A stretch of 64,000 nucleotides of DNA, taken from assembly GCA_920105625.2 (NCBI GenBank), contig OV050032.1, forward strand, positions 15,571,062-15,635,061, in the 5' to 3' direction. This document shows, one piece after another, positions 52,990-64,000 of the stretch (position 1 is its first letter; each line of letters begins with the position of its first letter). The position numbers and the translations under genes are program-made. Under the pieces are notes generated by a model that made no database searches, was not told the DNA's origin, and saw nothing but the letters and a program-made list of their open reading frames with translations. Origin of the DNA: Clusia tigrina (taxonomy: Eukaryota > Arthropoda > Insecta > Diptera > Clusiidae).

Positions 52990-54563
52990 AATATATTTAA
53001 AACTTGTAGTTTAGTTGTGTTGCCATGTATGCACACCAATTCAAAACATTTAGAGAAACCCTCGTAAACGAGGAACGGACGGTTAGAATTAAACCAACCA
53101 TTTTATTATCTTAAAATAACCTAATTTTATTGATTACTATATACAATTTCAACTTATTATATATATTCTATGCATTAAATAAAATTTTAAACTACAATTC
53201 CAAACGGTTGTTTCCTATACTGTTCCGATTTGCTACGATTGTACCGACGCATGACGTCACAAGCACAGGTGATAGCGACGTGTCTTATGTACTCATGTAA
53301 GGAAATGTTCCTAATTTCTTGTGTATTTTTCGTTTAAGCATTCTCATCTCACGGCATTCACTCATATGGAATTTTTGCCACATGAAGCGAAAACAAATGG
53401 TATACATTTTTGTATGTGCTCCACAATCACCCTTATTGTGAATATTTCTACTAACATTAAAACGATATAGTTCACGATAGAGTTGGGTGAAAGAAAAATT
53501 GCCACAATTTATTTTTTGTTGGGCATGTCATCATGGTATTTGTGGAGTACTGCTGCAGTAGAGTGCATTGAAATTGCATTGTTTTTTCTATTCAGATAGT
53601 TATGTTTGAAAGTGTGGTTATATGTTATTCACTACAATTTTTATCTAGGCACCATATCAATTCAATCAAAAACTATTGATATAATATAAATATATATATA
53701 TATTTTGATTACAGAATAATTTATATAAAAAAAATCAATTTAGATTTCTATGATTATTAATATATATATACAGTTATCTTCAGATCCATAGTAAATAAAT
53801 CCTTATAGTATTAATAATATATATTATTAAGTACATATCTTAAAATCTAGTCACAATATATTTCCCTCCCCCATTAGTTGGAAGTGCCTTACTTTAAAAA
53901 CTCCGAGGACATACTCTGTGTGAAATCAAAATAAATTGAAGCATTGCAATGTAAAGGAAATATGGGTAATGCTGTTGGTGAAATGGTACCGTAATATTAC
54001 ACTCTTAATTCAATAAATGAAGAGCACACAACCTAAGGCGCAGATTTGCAGCCAAGAGTACAATTTTAACAAGCAAGAATAATAGCGCGCATTAACTTTT
54101 GTATTACTAATGCTGATGCTGGTTTTAAGTCTTAAACTATACAACAAAATTTAAAAGCTTTTCGACCAACTCGGCTCTTTCAATTTACACATCTACTTGT
54201 AAGAGTTAACCGAGGTTAGAGATTCCTCCTCAAGCTAAATTTTAACTTAATTTTCAAACAGAACCAAATAATGGCCCGTTGCTATAAGCATATATAGTTA
54301 AATATAGGAAATTCGACATTTTACAGTCTCCTGTAAGGAATGACGTTCCCAAAAATCTGCTAGAAAGCAGTGGCAGTATCCGCTGGATATCAACATCAAT
54401 ACAATAACATTTTCAGCTCACATTTACATATATAATATTCTGTTTATATTGATAAATGTGCACAGGCATAAAAAAGACAATCTATAATCGTATTACATGG
54501 TAATTCAAAAGAAATCTATATAATATATACATACTACTACCGTAGCTGCTTAGCATTAACTTT
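52990..54563. other. AT-rich interval between the small gene and GluRS-m
   Basis: Mostly AT-rich. A minus-strand open stretch at about 53193-53330 ends in DVMRRYNRSKSEQYRKQPFG and a stop, and looks coding by codon choice, but I found no convincing acceptor or start. The remainder may include the GluRS-m 3' UTR. Confidence 0.4.
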
Positions 54564-56633
54564 TCAAGACGATTTAGCTTTTATGCATGATTGCTTTGCA
54601 CCGGCAATTTCTAATATGTCGCTAATGCGATGCAAAACCGTATCTTTGCCTAGAATATTCATCATGTCAGCCACGCCTGGACCCTCCTGTTAATGGACAC
54701 GTTGCTAAAATTAATGAAATCTTATATGAGCTTTTCCATTACTGACCTTTAGACCACTTAAAAGTGCGCGCAAGGCTCTCATCAGTACAGTGAATTTGAG
54801 TTGCTCCTGTTCCGAAAATTCCTTCAAATTCAATTTTAAACTGTCCATTGAGAATTCGTCCATTTTTTTTAGTTTGCCATACAATTTTCCAATTTGTTCT
54901 GTGTAGAAATATTATTGGTGAAAATTAATTTTATTAAAATATTCCACATTTCTGCATTCCCACCTGCCGTTATGTCGGTTATAACAATATTTGTCGGCTT
55001 CACCCATAGAAAACTCAAATGACGCGAAGTCAAATCTTCTATAAATGTTAATCTATTTGCTGACCAACGTAATATGTTCTCTATATGCTTGGGATTCAAG
55101 TCCAAATTTTGCCTGCTTAGTGCACAGTGAAATTTATATCGAATACATTTGAAGGGCAGAATATGAAAAACTCACTCGTTTGGGTAGGTTTGTATTATTA
55201 AAGTTTTCACATGGCGCACCAACTTCGCCACCGCCTCTTCGCTTGCTAGTATTTTTATCAATTCTAAACGATTAAAATCATCAATCAGCTCTGGATTCAG
55301 ACGACTCGGATGCGAATTCACTTTTTTAATATCAAACTGTGTTTAATTTAAATTAATATAATTTAAACAAAAATTTTACTAATTTAAATTAAACATACCT
55401 GCTGTGCTAACTGGTCCATTGTATAGATTTGTGGCTTCAATGATTGTTCTCGGCTGAAGCCACCGCCAGCGGAGACTACGTAATTAATCAGCGCTTCTGG
55501 GAAGTAACCTTTTTCTCTGTAATTTACACACTGAAAAGCAACTCATTATGCAAGATTGTTGACAAGAAATTACCGAAAACACTGAATGCCAATATCGCCT
55601 TGACGCTTGCTCAATTTGGTACCATCGGCATTTACTAATAGTGGCAAGTGCCCGTATCGTGGTGGTTGCCAGCCAAATGCTCTAAAGAAAGAAAAATGTT
55701 TCATAGATAAATAGAAAATTCTAAATTCACTCGATTTCAAGGTACTTGTATAAAAGAAGATGCTTGGTTGTCGATATTTGCCATTCCACTCCTCGGAACA
55801 CATGCGTCACACCCATCAAATGATCATCGACTACGTTTGCAAAGTGGTAGGTGGGAAATTCATCAGTTTTCATTATTACCGGATCGCCTTCATTATCGCT
55901 AACATAATGGTGGACTCGCCCGTAGATGAGATCGTTGAGTGGCTCCGTATATCCCGATAATTTGAAGCGAATGCAGAAAGGCATCTGCTTCTTTAGCAAT
56001 TGAGACACCTGCTGCGACGTAAGGTCACGACACTTATTGTCATACCGTGGCACTTGCCGCGTACGTACCGCTTCCTTACGCAGCAGCTCCAGGCGTCGTT
56101 CAGTGCAGAAGCAATAATAGGCGCTACCATTGTTTAATAATGTACGTACTGCAGTTCTGCACCCAATTAAATGCAAATATAAACTTATTAACAAGAATGG
56201 GAGAAAATTATTTGCAAATTACGTGTAAATTTTTGCACGTTCGCTTTGCACATATGGTCCATAGCTGCCACCAAAGTTCGGCCCCTCATCGATTTCTATG
56301 CCCGCCCACAACAAATCATCAATTATACTTTCGGTCGCACCTGGTACCACACGAGCCTGATCTGTGTCTTCAATTCGAAGCAGGAATTTACCCTTTTTAT
56401 TCTTGGCGTAAAGATAGTTATATAAAGCGGTACGCAACCCACCCAAATGCAAATAACCTGTATACACAATTGATAAAATATTTTGTTGAATAAACAATTT
56501 CTTTACTTTTTCATGCAATTCTCCACTTACCAGTAGGACTAGGAGCAAAACGCACACGCACTTCTGTATGTGCGAGACGTCTTAACAAATGTTGCACTGG
56601 TATTCTTGAGGCTACTCTTTGTGTGGAGTACAT
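54564..56633 (-). CDS. GluRS-m: mitochondrial glutamyl-tRNA synthetase
   Basis: Nine exons: 56633-56531, 56457-56223, 56156-55731, 55681-55574, 55516-55399, 55336-55176, 55112-54964, 54898-54747 and 54686-54564. Phases agree throughout, giving 524 aa. It is a class I synthetase charging mitochondrial tRNA-Glu (EARS2 family). The N terminus is basic and free of acidic residues up to the catalytic core, as expected of a mitochondrial import signal. The core opens [20 protein letters not shown] (residues about 26-44), containing the HIGH-equivalent HLGG. Then come RIEDTDQAR, the insertion with YYCFC and [24 protein letters not shown], and the KMSKS-type loop KLSKR (277-281). The C-terminal helical anticodon-binding part ends [16 protein letters not shown]. 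The start is the only ATG before the core. All eight introns are short. Confidence 0.95.
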
Positions 56634-56724
56634 TTTTATTTTTTTTCGAAAATTTCTAGCTCAAAAATTAAATTTTTCTAATTTAAAAAAATATAGAATT
56701 CTCAAACGTTCTACGACATTTTGC

Positions 56725-56830
56725 CGGCTGAAAACATTCACAATTCAGTGCTGTGAAAAATTCCAATTGAGCACTGAGCATTCACAATTGAACACAGTGA
56801 ATGTTCACAATTGTGAAGGCAAATTTAAAA
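56725..56830. promoter_or_regulatory. clustered TTCACAATT motifs upstream of GluRS-m
   Basis: Within about 100 bases, directly 5' of GluRS-m, CATTCACAATT or its complement recurs four to five times, including the dyad TTCACAATTGTGAA near 56803-56816. Regulatory function is inference. The motif could also be a small local repeat. Confidence 0.35.
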
Positions 56831-57596
56831 TTGTAAAACTTAACAAAATCTATCAAGTATATTTTTTTCAATAAATCCTATTTAACTTATAGCTTTTAAT
56901 TCAAAAAGATTTAACGCGACGTAATTCTAAATACATTCTTCCAATCGAAACGATGTTGTAAAGTAAGCACAAAAGGCATTTAATCAGAGAGCCGAAAGCT
57001 GGAGCTGTGTTTCTCATATCACAAACACAGCAAAACCGTTGCGCTTGCATGTCAATTCTTGAACTATTCGATTTGAATCCTTAATATATTAGAATCTTTG
57101 TGCTTTGGAACGAAACAGCATTGTTATCAACGTCATCATTGATATATTAACGTAACGTACAAGTGTCAGGTAGCAATTTCATAAGTGGACACATAAGTGG
57201 TATGATTAATCGTGCTTCGTTGTACGTTGCGTTATGATAAAATTTCGATAAGCGAACACAGGGCGCACGTAGTAGGGGATTGCAATGGAAAACCACTCCT
57301 CTTCTTGACTCCTTTATTACGTTTGACAATTTTGTTACGATTGTCAACCGCGATTTTTCGTCACTTAATTAACAATCTAATTTACTTGAATTGTTGTCGT
57401 TGTAGCATTGAAGCTACCTTATTAGTACTCTCTGAATGAACCTTTAAAAGTACCTCTTATAATTTTTCTCAACAGCAAAAAAGAAAAGGAATGAAATTGG
57501 AGTGACTGCAGCTACACAGCTGATGAGTTAATTGTTAGTAATGGCTGCTTTATACGTAAACATCTATTCTACAAACAGCTGTGCTAAGTGTTGAGT

Positions 57597-57712
57597 AAGG
57601 TAGCGAAGAAAATTTCCGCTTAAAGAAATGGCGTCTGCTGAATCGGGTGGTTGTAAAAAATTCGGAGAATTCTGATCGGTCGAGCATCCGATGGGCTGCA
57701 AGAATACAGCAA
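57597..57712. repeat. dispersed 115-bp repeat, copy 1
   Basis: Shares about 115 bases with 63149-63266: AAGGTAGCGAAGAAAATTTC, later AATTCTGATCGGT and ATCCGATGGGCTGCAAGAA. About one base in ten differs. No coding capacity. Confidence 0.85.
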
Positions 57713-58339
57713 ATGATATTGAGTCACATAAAAACAAAAAAAAAAATTCAAAACTCTTTATATCTCTTTACGCAACCCCACTTTTCGTATTCCTATTTTA
57801 TCCCTTTCGTTTGTATGCGACCCTTCCCCACATCCTTTGGTCTCCATTCAGATGCATAACTTACAATCTAAGAAAGAACTAGTAAAAAAAGCTGAGCTCG
57901 GGTTAGACCGACTTTGACACACTCTATATTCTTACGGCGATACTGTTTCCATATAACACAATAATGAATATTGTCGTTGTAGGTACGTTCTTCATACTGA
58001 TAAATTCTATAATTGGTGGGAGTGGCGGCTGAGATGTTAAGCGCACCATGATTACAAAGATTAATAATCTAATTTGGTACCAATATGTATAACTTGTTTT
58101 TCTTCTATAGATCTCGAGCTATGCATATATATTAAAAGTAGACATGGCATTGGAGTTATCCCGCCCATTTTTGGCTTTGTTTTTATACTAGTACTGTGTT
58201 CCAACTGGTCGGATTTCGTCACTGAGTCTAATATAGGCACCGAATGATGAAAATGTGGGTGTGCCAGTAGAAGTATAGCGCCCATTTTCAATACACAGAC
58301 TATTATAGACCAATGTACAATACTACTAAATTTTATTAT

Positions 58340-58895
58340 TATATAGAAATGAGACGTGACCTTTCGACTTCATTTCTTGTGAATCTTGGTCAGGGAGATG
58401 ACGGGAGATTTTTAAATCCAGTTTTTCAGAAAAGATACCGCTGCCGACTCTACCTCCAAGTTTAGAACCGAGCGTTTCGCCGACGATTATGTCTTTTGAA
58501 GTCCAGTCATTTCTGCTGGGAATAGTGAGGTCGAACTCCTTGTTCAAATCGGGATAGACCGATACATAATTGATAAAGTTTGAGACAGATTGATCCTGAT
58601 TCAGAATAGAGGCATGACCCGTCAGGGTTAAGCCGCAGTGCGAAATAGCGTTGAGTCGAATCGCTGTCAACTTGGCTTGTTGCGTAACCAGGAGCCCCGA
58701 AGGGAGCCAGTGAAGCATGGAAAAAGTTCTTTCGTATGTGTGGTACGAAGAGCGCCAGTGATCAGTAGAGCAATGGATCTTCTGATTTTATCGAGGGGTT
58801 TGATATTGCAGGCTTCTTCGAGAACTTGCCACCAAAATACCGACACGTATAACAGGTTGTGTCCGACAGTGGCCGTGTACACCCAGAACAATGAT
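58340..58895 (-). pseudogene. non-LTR retrotransposon fragment (RT end to RNase H)
   Basis: The minus strand shows ITGALRTTHTKE, a frame change, then LHWLPSGLLVTQQAKLTAIR, WTSKDIIVGETL, and after another small break GSKLGGRVGSGIFSEKLDLK, ISRHLPD. The GALRTT...LHWLP...AKLTAIRL segment is the C-terminal part of reverse transcriptase, and the DGSK.GGRVGSGI type motif opens the RNase H domain. The catalytic Asp segment at the RNase H start is damaged. It comes from the same R1/Jockey-like lineage as 22128-22985, which carries the adjoining downstream part. Confidence 0.8.
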
Positions 58896-59799
58896 CATTC
58901 ATATATATGTCTATACCTGACACTCCTTCTTATGGTAGTTGAAAAACAGCTCAACGGCACAAATTTAGTGTACTTTTTTTTAAGGATAAAACACTCCTCC
59001 GGCACACATTCGGGTTTACCTCACCACATACATGCGCCACCTTATTCCCAAATCCTCTGGTTTCAGCTGGCCTTTAAATTTCCCTATTTTCTTTTAGATT
59101 TCGTATTGAAATAACCATCGAACTGTACTTTCAATCAATTTGCCTCTCCAACAAATTTCACTCCTTCCAAAATAAGAAAAAAAACCCAGATTTTCTTCCC
59201 GCAATGGCTCATTTTCCTCCGCTTAAAACTTCGTAGCTATTGCGTCAGCGTTGTCGCTCCTACTCCATACCTTCCATATGCTTCTCAAACCCTCAACCTT
59301 CAGTCTTTGTTTTCTCTACTTCGCAACAGCCCAGTTAAGTAAGTCAACCAACCCGTTCAAAGACACTTTCAAGTTCATCACCGTGGCGTGCTCTTTGTTC
59401 AAATGATTTCATATAGCTATCTGGTTCTGTCTTATGGTCCAGGATATGATTTTGCAACGTTTCATTAAGATTTTTCTAACGGCGTGGAAACATTCTTCCA
59501 TACTAAAAACTCCAGTTCCCGAACTGGCTGCTGCGCCCGCGCCCATTGTTTCATTCGAAATTATCTACAAAGCCAAAATTACATTTAGAGTAAAACATGT
59601 GTAGTAAATGGAAGCTTTTAATTAATAATATCATAATTACATATTCAAGGCATTAAATAAACTTTATGAAACAAAATCGGTACAGAGAAGGTACTACAAT
59701 GATAATTTGTTCTATTGAAAAAATTAACCCCCCTATTTATAATCAGATTTGAAAGTTTGTGCGCGGGTTTTTGCTCTCACGGTGTATTAAATGCCAGAT

Positions 59800-59860
59800 A
59801 GGCGTGTTAGCCTAGTAAGTCGTAACGAACAGATACCGTCGAGTTCAATTCCACGCCTAG
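59800..59860 (+). other. tRNA-like Pol III boxes, degenerate
   Basis: TAGCCTAGTAAG fits the A-box pattern and GAGTTCAATTCC fits the B box, about 35 bases apart. GGCGTG and CACGCC pair at the edges. A proper T stem and a separate acceptor stem cannot both form, so this is not a functional tRNA. It may be the head of a second SINE family or chance. Confidence 0.3.
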
Positions 59861-60088
59861 AAAGCTAAAATCTATATAAGTTTGATATCTTTAATTACAT
59901 ATTTTCAAAAATTGTCAGAGTAGTATAATCCGATCGTTCTAGTAACTAACTTTTGATTATTAATACGGGGATCCTTATTACAAAAAATGATGATACGCAA
60001 ATAAAAAAGTTTTGAAAAGGCCGCGAGATAATGCAATCACATTTAAATGCTTCTTGCAGAGTAGCGCACTTTCGTAGCATTTGCGGTT

Positions 60089-62056
60089 CTATTTGATGCA
60101 GCAATTTGCTAATTTGCTAGACAACTTCTCTCCATCAGTGGTCAAGAGGAAATTATCCTTCCAAACAGCAGCACCATCAGCATTTGTCTTAAAGTCCAAA
60201 GATAGTTTTTCCCAAACCTAGAAAAAACCAAAATTTTAAATTACAGTACATACTCGTATAAATGGATGATTTTTAAGACAGACCTTTTTCTTCGGATTCA
60301 ATTGCTCATCTGGTGTACCGCTGTACCCGTCAAATGCCAAACGACTACCGGGTGCTGCTTTACTCGGAACAATGATTGGCTCGACCACAGTATGTTCAGC
60401 GCTACAAAAAATCAGTGGCATGAGTAAAGACGGCTCAAAATCATTGAGAGTTGCGAGCCAAATCAAACTACCTACTTTGAGGTGCATAAAACCATGCCTT
60501 CAGAGAGGATGCCACGCATCTTCGAAGGCTTGAGATTGCATAAAACTGCAACAAGGCGCTGATTCAAATCCTCCACGGTAGCGAATTTCACTAAACCACT
60601 GATAATAGTACGAGGCTGGGCTTCGCCTAAATCAATTTTCAGAACGTAAAGTGTATCAGCGTCAGGATGATTAGCCACTTCGATCACTTTGCCAACACGT
60701 ATGTCCAACCGATGAGGAGCATCTTCATCGACCGAAGCATTGAGAGTGTTCGCATTGCCACCTTTCGCTTTCGTTGCTACAGGATAGGCAGCAGCACTTA
60801 ATTTTCTGAAATGTGTCCGGTTAAGTTTGAGAATGCATTTTTAGTTTTTTAAAACTTACTGCAATTCTGGAGATTCGAACGTTTTCCTGATTGGTTCTAA
60901 AAGCTGGTTGATATATCTCTCGACGGTTGCTTTCAAATCAGCTGGATGCAATTTACCATCTGCAAAATATTGCTCTAGATCCGTGTAATTATTAAAGGTG
61001 ATGTCGCCACCATTTTCTGGTGCACGATTTATCTGAAAACCTAATAAAAAAGAAACCAAATAGATTTTTTGCACAACTATAGAGAAAAAATAGAGTCTTT
61101 ACCTTCACTGTCCTTGAAGAGTGAGAAAAGCACATATTTAACAAAGGACAACAGGCCGTTATCGGTGATATTTCCAGGTTCGCAGAACGCCCTTTTTAAC
61201 TTCTTTTTCACATTTGATGGCGAATCTAAAAGGTCTATTTTGGAATCCTCTTCTGACGAAGACATCTTTCCTCCAGCCAAACCGGGTACTATAAAATCAA
61301 CAATGTTTGTTGTAACAATTCTATTCCGCAACCCCAAATAAGTCTTACCCATTGGATTCATGAAGTGTATACGCTTTTCATAACCTAACTGCGGTAAATA
61401 TTTCTCGGAGAACGTGAATATTTTGCGTTGATCTACGCCGCCAAATTGGGCATCCACTTTTAGGTATTCTTCGTCAAGTGCCTGCAGTCCCGGATATAAA
61501 AGACCTGACAGCAAAGGAAACTCAACTTGCTTGACAACCTCGGCACCCGCCTTTTTGGCATCGTGTTGCGTCACCACTGAGCTTAGTCTGTATACATCCA
61601 AAGTGTATGCTTTAGAGAGTTGGTAGTCAGTCCCCTTTTGAAATTTAAGCTTATCAAGGGGCACGCCTATGGAACTTAGCATCGCCTTGATAACGGCCTC
61701 GTAGTACTGTGTACGCAATTCCAGCAATGACCAAGGAGCTTTCATGTTGTCTAAATAGCCGTGTAAATCTGCAAAAAGGATTGTCACCTGAGGTGGCATA
61801 TATATGGAGTATTTTATTGATGATTCATTTCTTTTGGAACTGCAATTAAACCTACTTCGCAACCAGCTTTCAGGAAGTCGGCCACCTTCGACATTGGCAC
61901 AAAGTAAGCCACATGGGGCTTGCCGGTCGTTGCTGTGCCCCAATATATTTTCAAATCACGTTCCTTCAATATTGTGTTGAGCTTGTCTTCGCCCAGCACT
62001 TCTTGGAGATTGCGAGTGATCAACTGCCTTTTCTCTTCTGCTGATAATTCCACCAT
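60089..62056 (-). CDS. TyrRS: cytosolic tyrosyl-tRNA synthetase with EMAP-II-like domain
   Basis: Seven exons: 62056-61856, 61787-61349, 61288-61103, 61040-60860, 60805-60476, 60401-60284 and 60217-60089. In-phase GT-AG junctions give 527 aa; human YARS1 has 528. It is a class I enzyme joining tyrosine to tRNA-Tyr in the cytosol. The N-terminal core has [17 protein letters not shown] (HIGH-equivalent HVAY, about 48-51), [12 protein letters not shown], the tyrosine/ATP pocket segment [11 protein letters not shown], and the KMSSS loop [10 protein letters not shown] (221-225). From about residue 369 the tRNA-binding OB fold begins ([20 protein letters not shown]) and runs through PRTIISGLV and [14 protein letters not shown] to the C terminus. 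The extra C-terminal domain marks the animal cytosolic form. The start ATG at 62056 gives MVELSAEEK, with the family's usual N-terminal spacing. Confidence 0.96.
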
Positions 62057-62342
62057 TTTATGGCGTTTGTGTTTTCAAAACTCCACAAATATATTGCTTT
62101 TAAAAACACTTTTAAGCGAAACGTGTGCACGTCGCAAAAATATTGCAAAGAAAGAGCAGAAAGGAAGCAATCAGCCGTTCACAGAAACGTCATCAAAATC
62201 ATAAAGACTGATGCAATACTGTTCCCACCTAAAGCAATACCACAAAATTTTAGTTCACAGTGAATTAATGGGTGCATTCTGGTAGCAGCGTGAAACAGCG
62301 CACTTGGTTTGTGAATGAGCCGCTACTATAATTTGTCACTTT

Positions 62343-63149
62343 ACCCTACGTCTCCACGGGCAATTTTTGATGGTATGCCATTGGCAATTTGCTTGACCCT
62401 ACGTCTCCACGGGCAATTTTTGATGGTATGCCATTGGCAATTTCAAGCAAATTGCCAATGGAGACTCCTAATTGCTTCAAGTTGGCAATTTATGTTATGA
62501 AATATGTTATGCCATAAATTGCCAACGTGCTGTGTTGCAATTAGTTGTCATTTTGTTTGTTTGACAGGCTTTTTTCATTTTTTCGTGACGCTCACAGTGG
62601 AAGCATCGTCGGACATTTTCGTTCTACCGCATCTTTTAAATTAATAAAAACGCTAAAATGAATGGAGACTGTGCATTTGCATTTTTTGTAATAAAGGATT
62701 CGCCCAGAATTTCGGTTTCCTTCTTTTTCCTCTTCATCGTATAAATAAAAAAAACTTTCAAGCGTGGGTACAGCGAACTAGATTGCTTGACGGCATTTTC
62801 AAAATGACAATGGCATAACATCGCAATGCCCACCATTAAAATATTGCCAACCATTGCAATCAAATTTGACAGATGTTATGCCATCAAAAATTGCCCGTGG
62901 AGACGTAGGGTGATGCGGTAAAACGAAAATGTCCGACGATGCTTCCCCTGTGAGCGTCACGAAAAAATGAAAAAAGGCTGTCAAACAAACAAAATGAGAA
63001 CTGATTGCAACACAACACGTTGGCAATTTATGGCATAACATATTTCATAACATAAATTGCCAACTTGAAGCAATTTGGAGTCTCCATTGGCAATTTGCTT
63101 GAAATTGCCAATGGCATACCATCAAAAATTGCCCGTGGAGACGTAGGGT
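62343..63149. mobile_element. fold-back element with 238-bp inverted arms
   Basis: Arms 62396-62633 and 62912-63149 are near-identical inverted repeats of equal length, separated by 278 bases. Each outer end is ACCCTACGTCTCCACGGGC. The first 53 bases of the left arm are also repeated in tandem just outside it (62343-62395), and the loop ends with another inward-facing copy of the terminus (about 62881-62911). Four copies of the terminus therefore occur, two per orientation, suggesting one element nested in or rearranged with another. Outer flanks read TTA| and |TAA, compatible with a TA duplication. No transposase is encoded. Confidence 0.85.
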
Positions 63150-63266
63150 AAGGTAGCGAAGAAAATTTCCGCTTAAAGAAGTAGCGTCCGCTCAATCGGG
63201 TGATTGCAAAAAATTCGGATAATTCTGATCGGTTGGTTATCCGATGGGCTGCAAGAACGCAGCCAT
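63149..63266. repeat. dispersed 115-bp repeat, copy 2
   Basis: Matches 57597-57712 in the same orientation and begins exactly where the fold-back element ends. Either the element inserted at the edge of this repeat, or the repeat belongs to a larger composite unit. Confidence 0.8.
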
Positions 63267-64000
63267 TCACAATAAAGTAGAGAAATTTATAAATTTGTAT
63301 TCACTAGTAGGTTTAAGACGAGTAGATCATCAACAACAAGGATATGAATCAAATGAAAAATAAGGATAACGCAGTTAATTATTTGTCGTGATATTGTATG
63401 CAAATAGAATAAGGCACAAATCACAGTGTAACAAATACAAGTGATAGCGATATTTTCTTTTGAAACCTGCGACAATTGATTCCTATATATGTTTGTGTCG
63501 TGGATATTTGTCCTTCTCACTCATTTTCATCCCTTCACATTCAACTATGGATGTACAGTTTTTATCAAATAAGGGAAAAACTTTAAATATCTCTATAATT
63601 TGTATTTAATACTCTATCTTATGAGTTTCTTCAATTTTCTGGTCATATATGTATGCACTAAATTACATAATTACTGAAATACATAATTACTTGCGCCATC
63701 TAAAAAATATATTTTTAATTTTTTGTATCACTAGAAATATGCTATAAAAATAAAATAAGAATAGGTCCATATGGAGGATACCTGTACAAAGTACTTGACA
63801 CTCTCTCAGTTACTTTGCTTTTACGACACTTTTGCTGAAGAAATATTGAATTCTCTTGGATAGAAATATATACACAATTGCTACAAATATTAATAAATTG
63901 CTCATAAATAAATTGAAAAAGTACAATTAAAGCAATTCTTCAATAAAATAATATTAATAAATATATTTTACTATATAGGTGAATTTCATTGCGGTAGACA
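63267..64000. other. AT-rich tail, nothing recognised
   Basis: No exon, element or RNA gene could be supported in the last 0.7 kb. Confidence 0.5.

Overview
The window is nuclear DNA of a fly. It is AT-rich and has GT-AG introns, Drosophila-like orthologues, polyQ/polyN runs in coding DNA, many microsatellites and decayed non-LTR retrotransposons. The gene set and the repeat style suggest a higher (cyclorrhaphan) dipteran, possibly a tephritid fruit fly. That placement is inference, because nothing here is diagnostic of a genus.

Layout. 1-3.4 kb: a 79-bp minisatellite and otherwise gene-free flank. 3.4-10.1 kb: a four-exon minus-strand gene for a RASSF9/10-type Ras-association protein (Drosophila Meru). 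10.1-42.0 kb: about 32 kb without a convincing coding exon. It holds tRNA-derived SINEs, non-LTR retrotransposon ends, a 0.69-kb ATT array, a 1.6-kb pyrimidine tract, tandem repeats of 50, 96 and 190 bp, a dead piggyBac transposase, a pair of short inverted-repeat elements and one possible 5' UTR exon. 42.0-47.5 kb: cytosolic aspartate aminotransferase (Got1), minus strand, seven coding exons. 48.7-49.7 kb: two non-autonomous inverted-repeat elements. 50.2-52.6 kb: Serinc, plus strand, seven exons, converging on a candidate very small minus-strand gene at 52.6-52.95 kb. 54.6-56.6 kb: mitochondrial glutamyl-tRNA synthetase, minus, nine exons. 58.3-58.9 kb: non-LTR remnant. 60.1-62.1 kb: cytosolic tyrosyl-tRNA synthetase, minus, seven exons. 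62.3-63.15 kb: a fold-back element with two 238-bp arms.

The five solid genes were assembled exon by exon. Splice phases agree at every junction and give proteins of 919, 417, 457, 524 and 527 aa. They do not form one pathway: they cover planar polarity, amino-acid metabolism, membrane lipid/serine handling and two tRNA-charging enzymes (one mitochondrial, one cytosolic).

The most unusual observations are: an RA domain split by about 115 Asn/Ser-rich residues; a SINE with intact A and B boxes and a 9-bp target duplication, related by sequence to the DNA next to the giant ATT array; two copies of a 210-bp element with perfect 12-bp inverted termini and 7-bp duplications; a 190-bp satellite fused to a piggyBac transposase remnant; and a candidate small gene tail-to-tail with Serinc.
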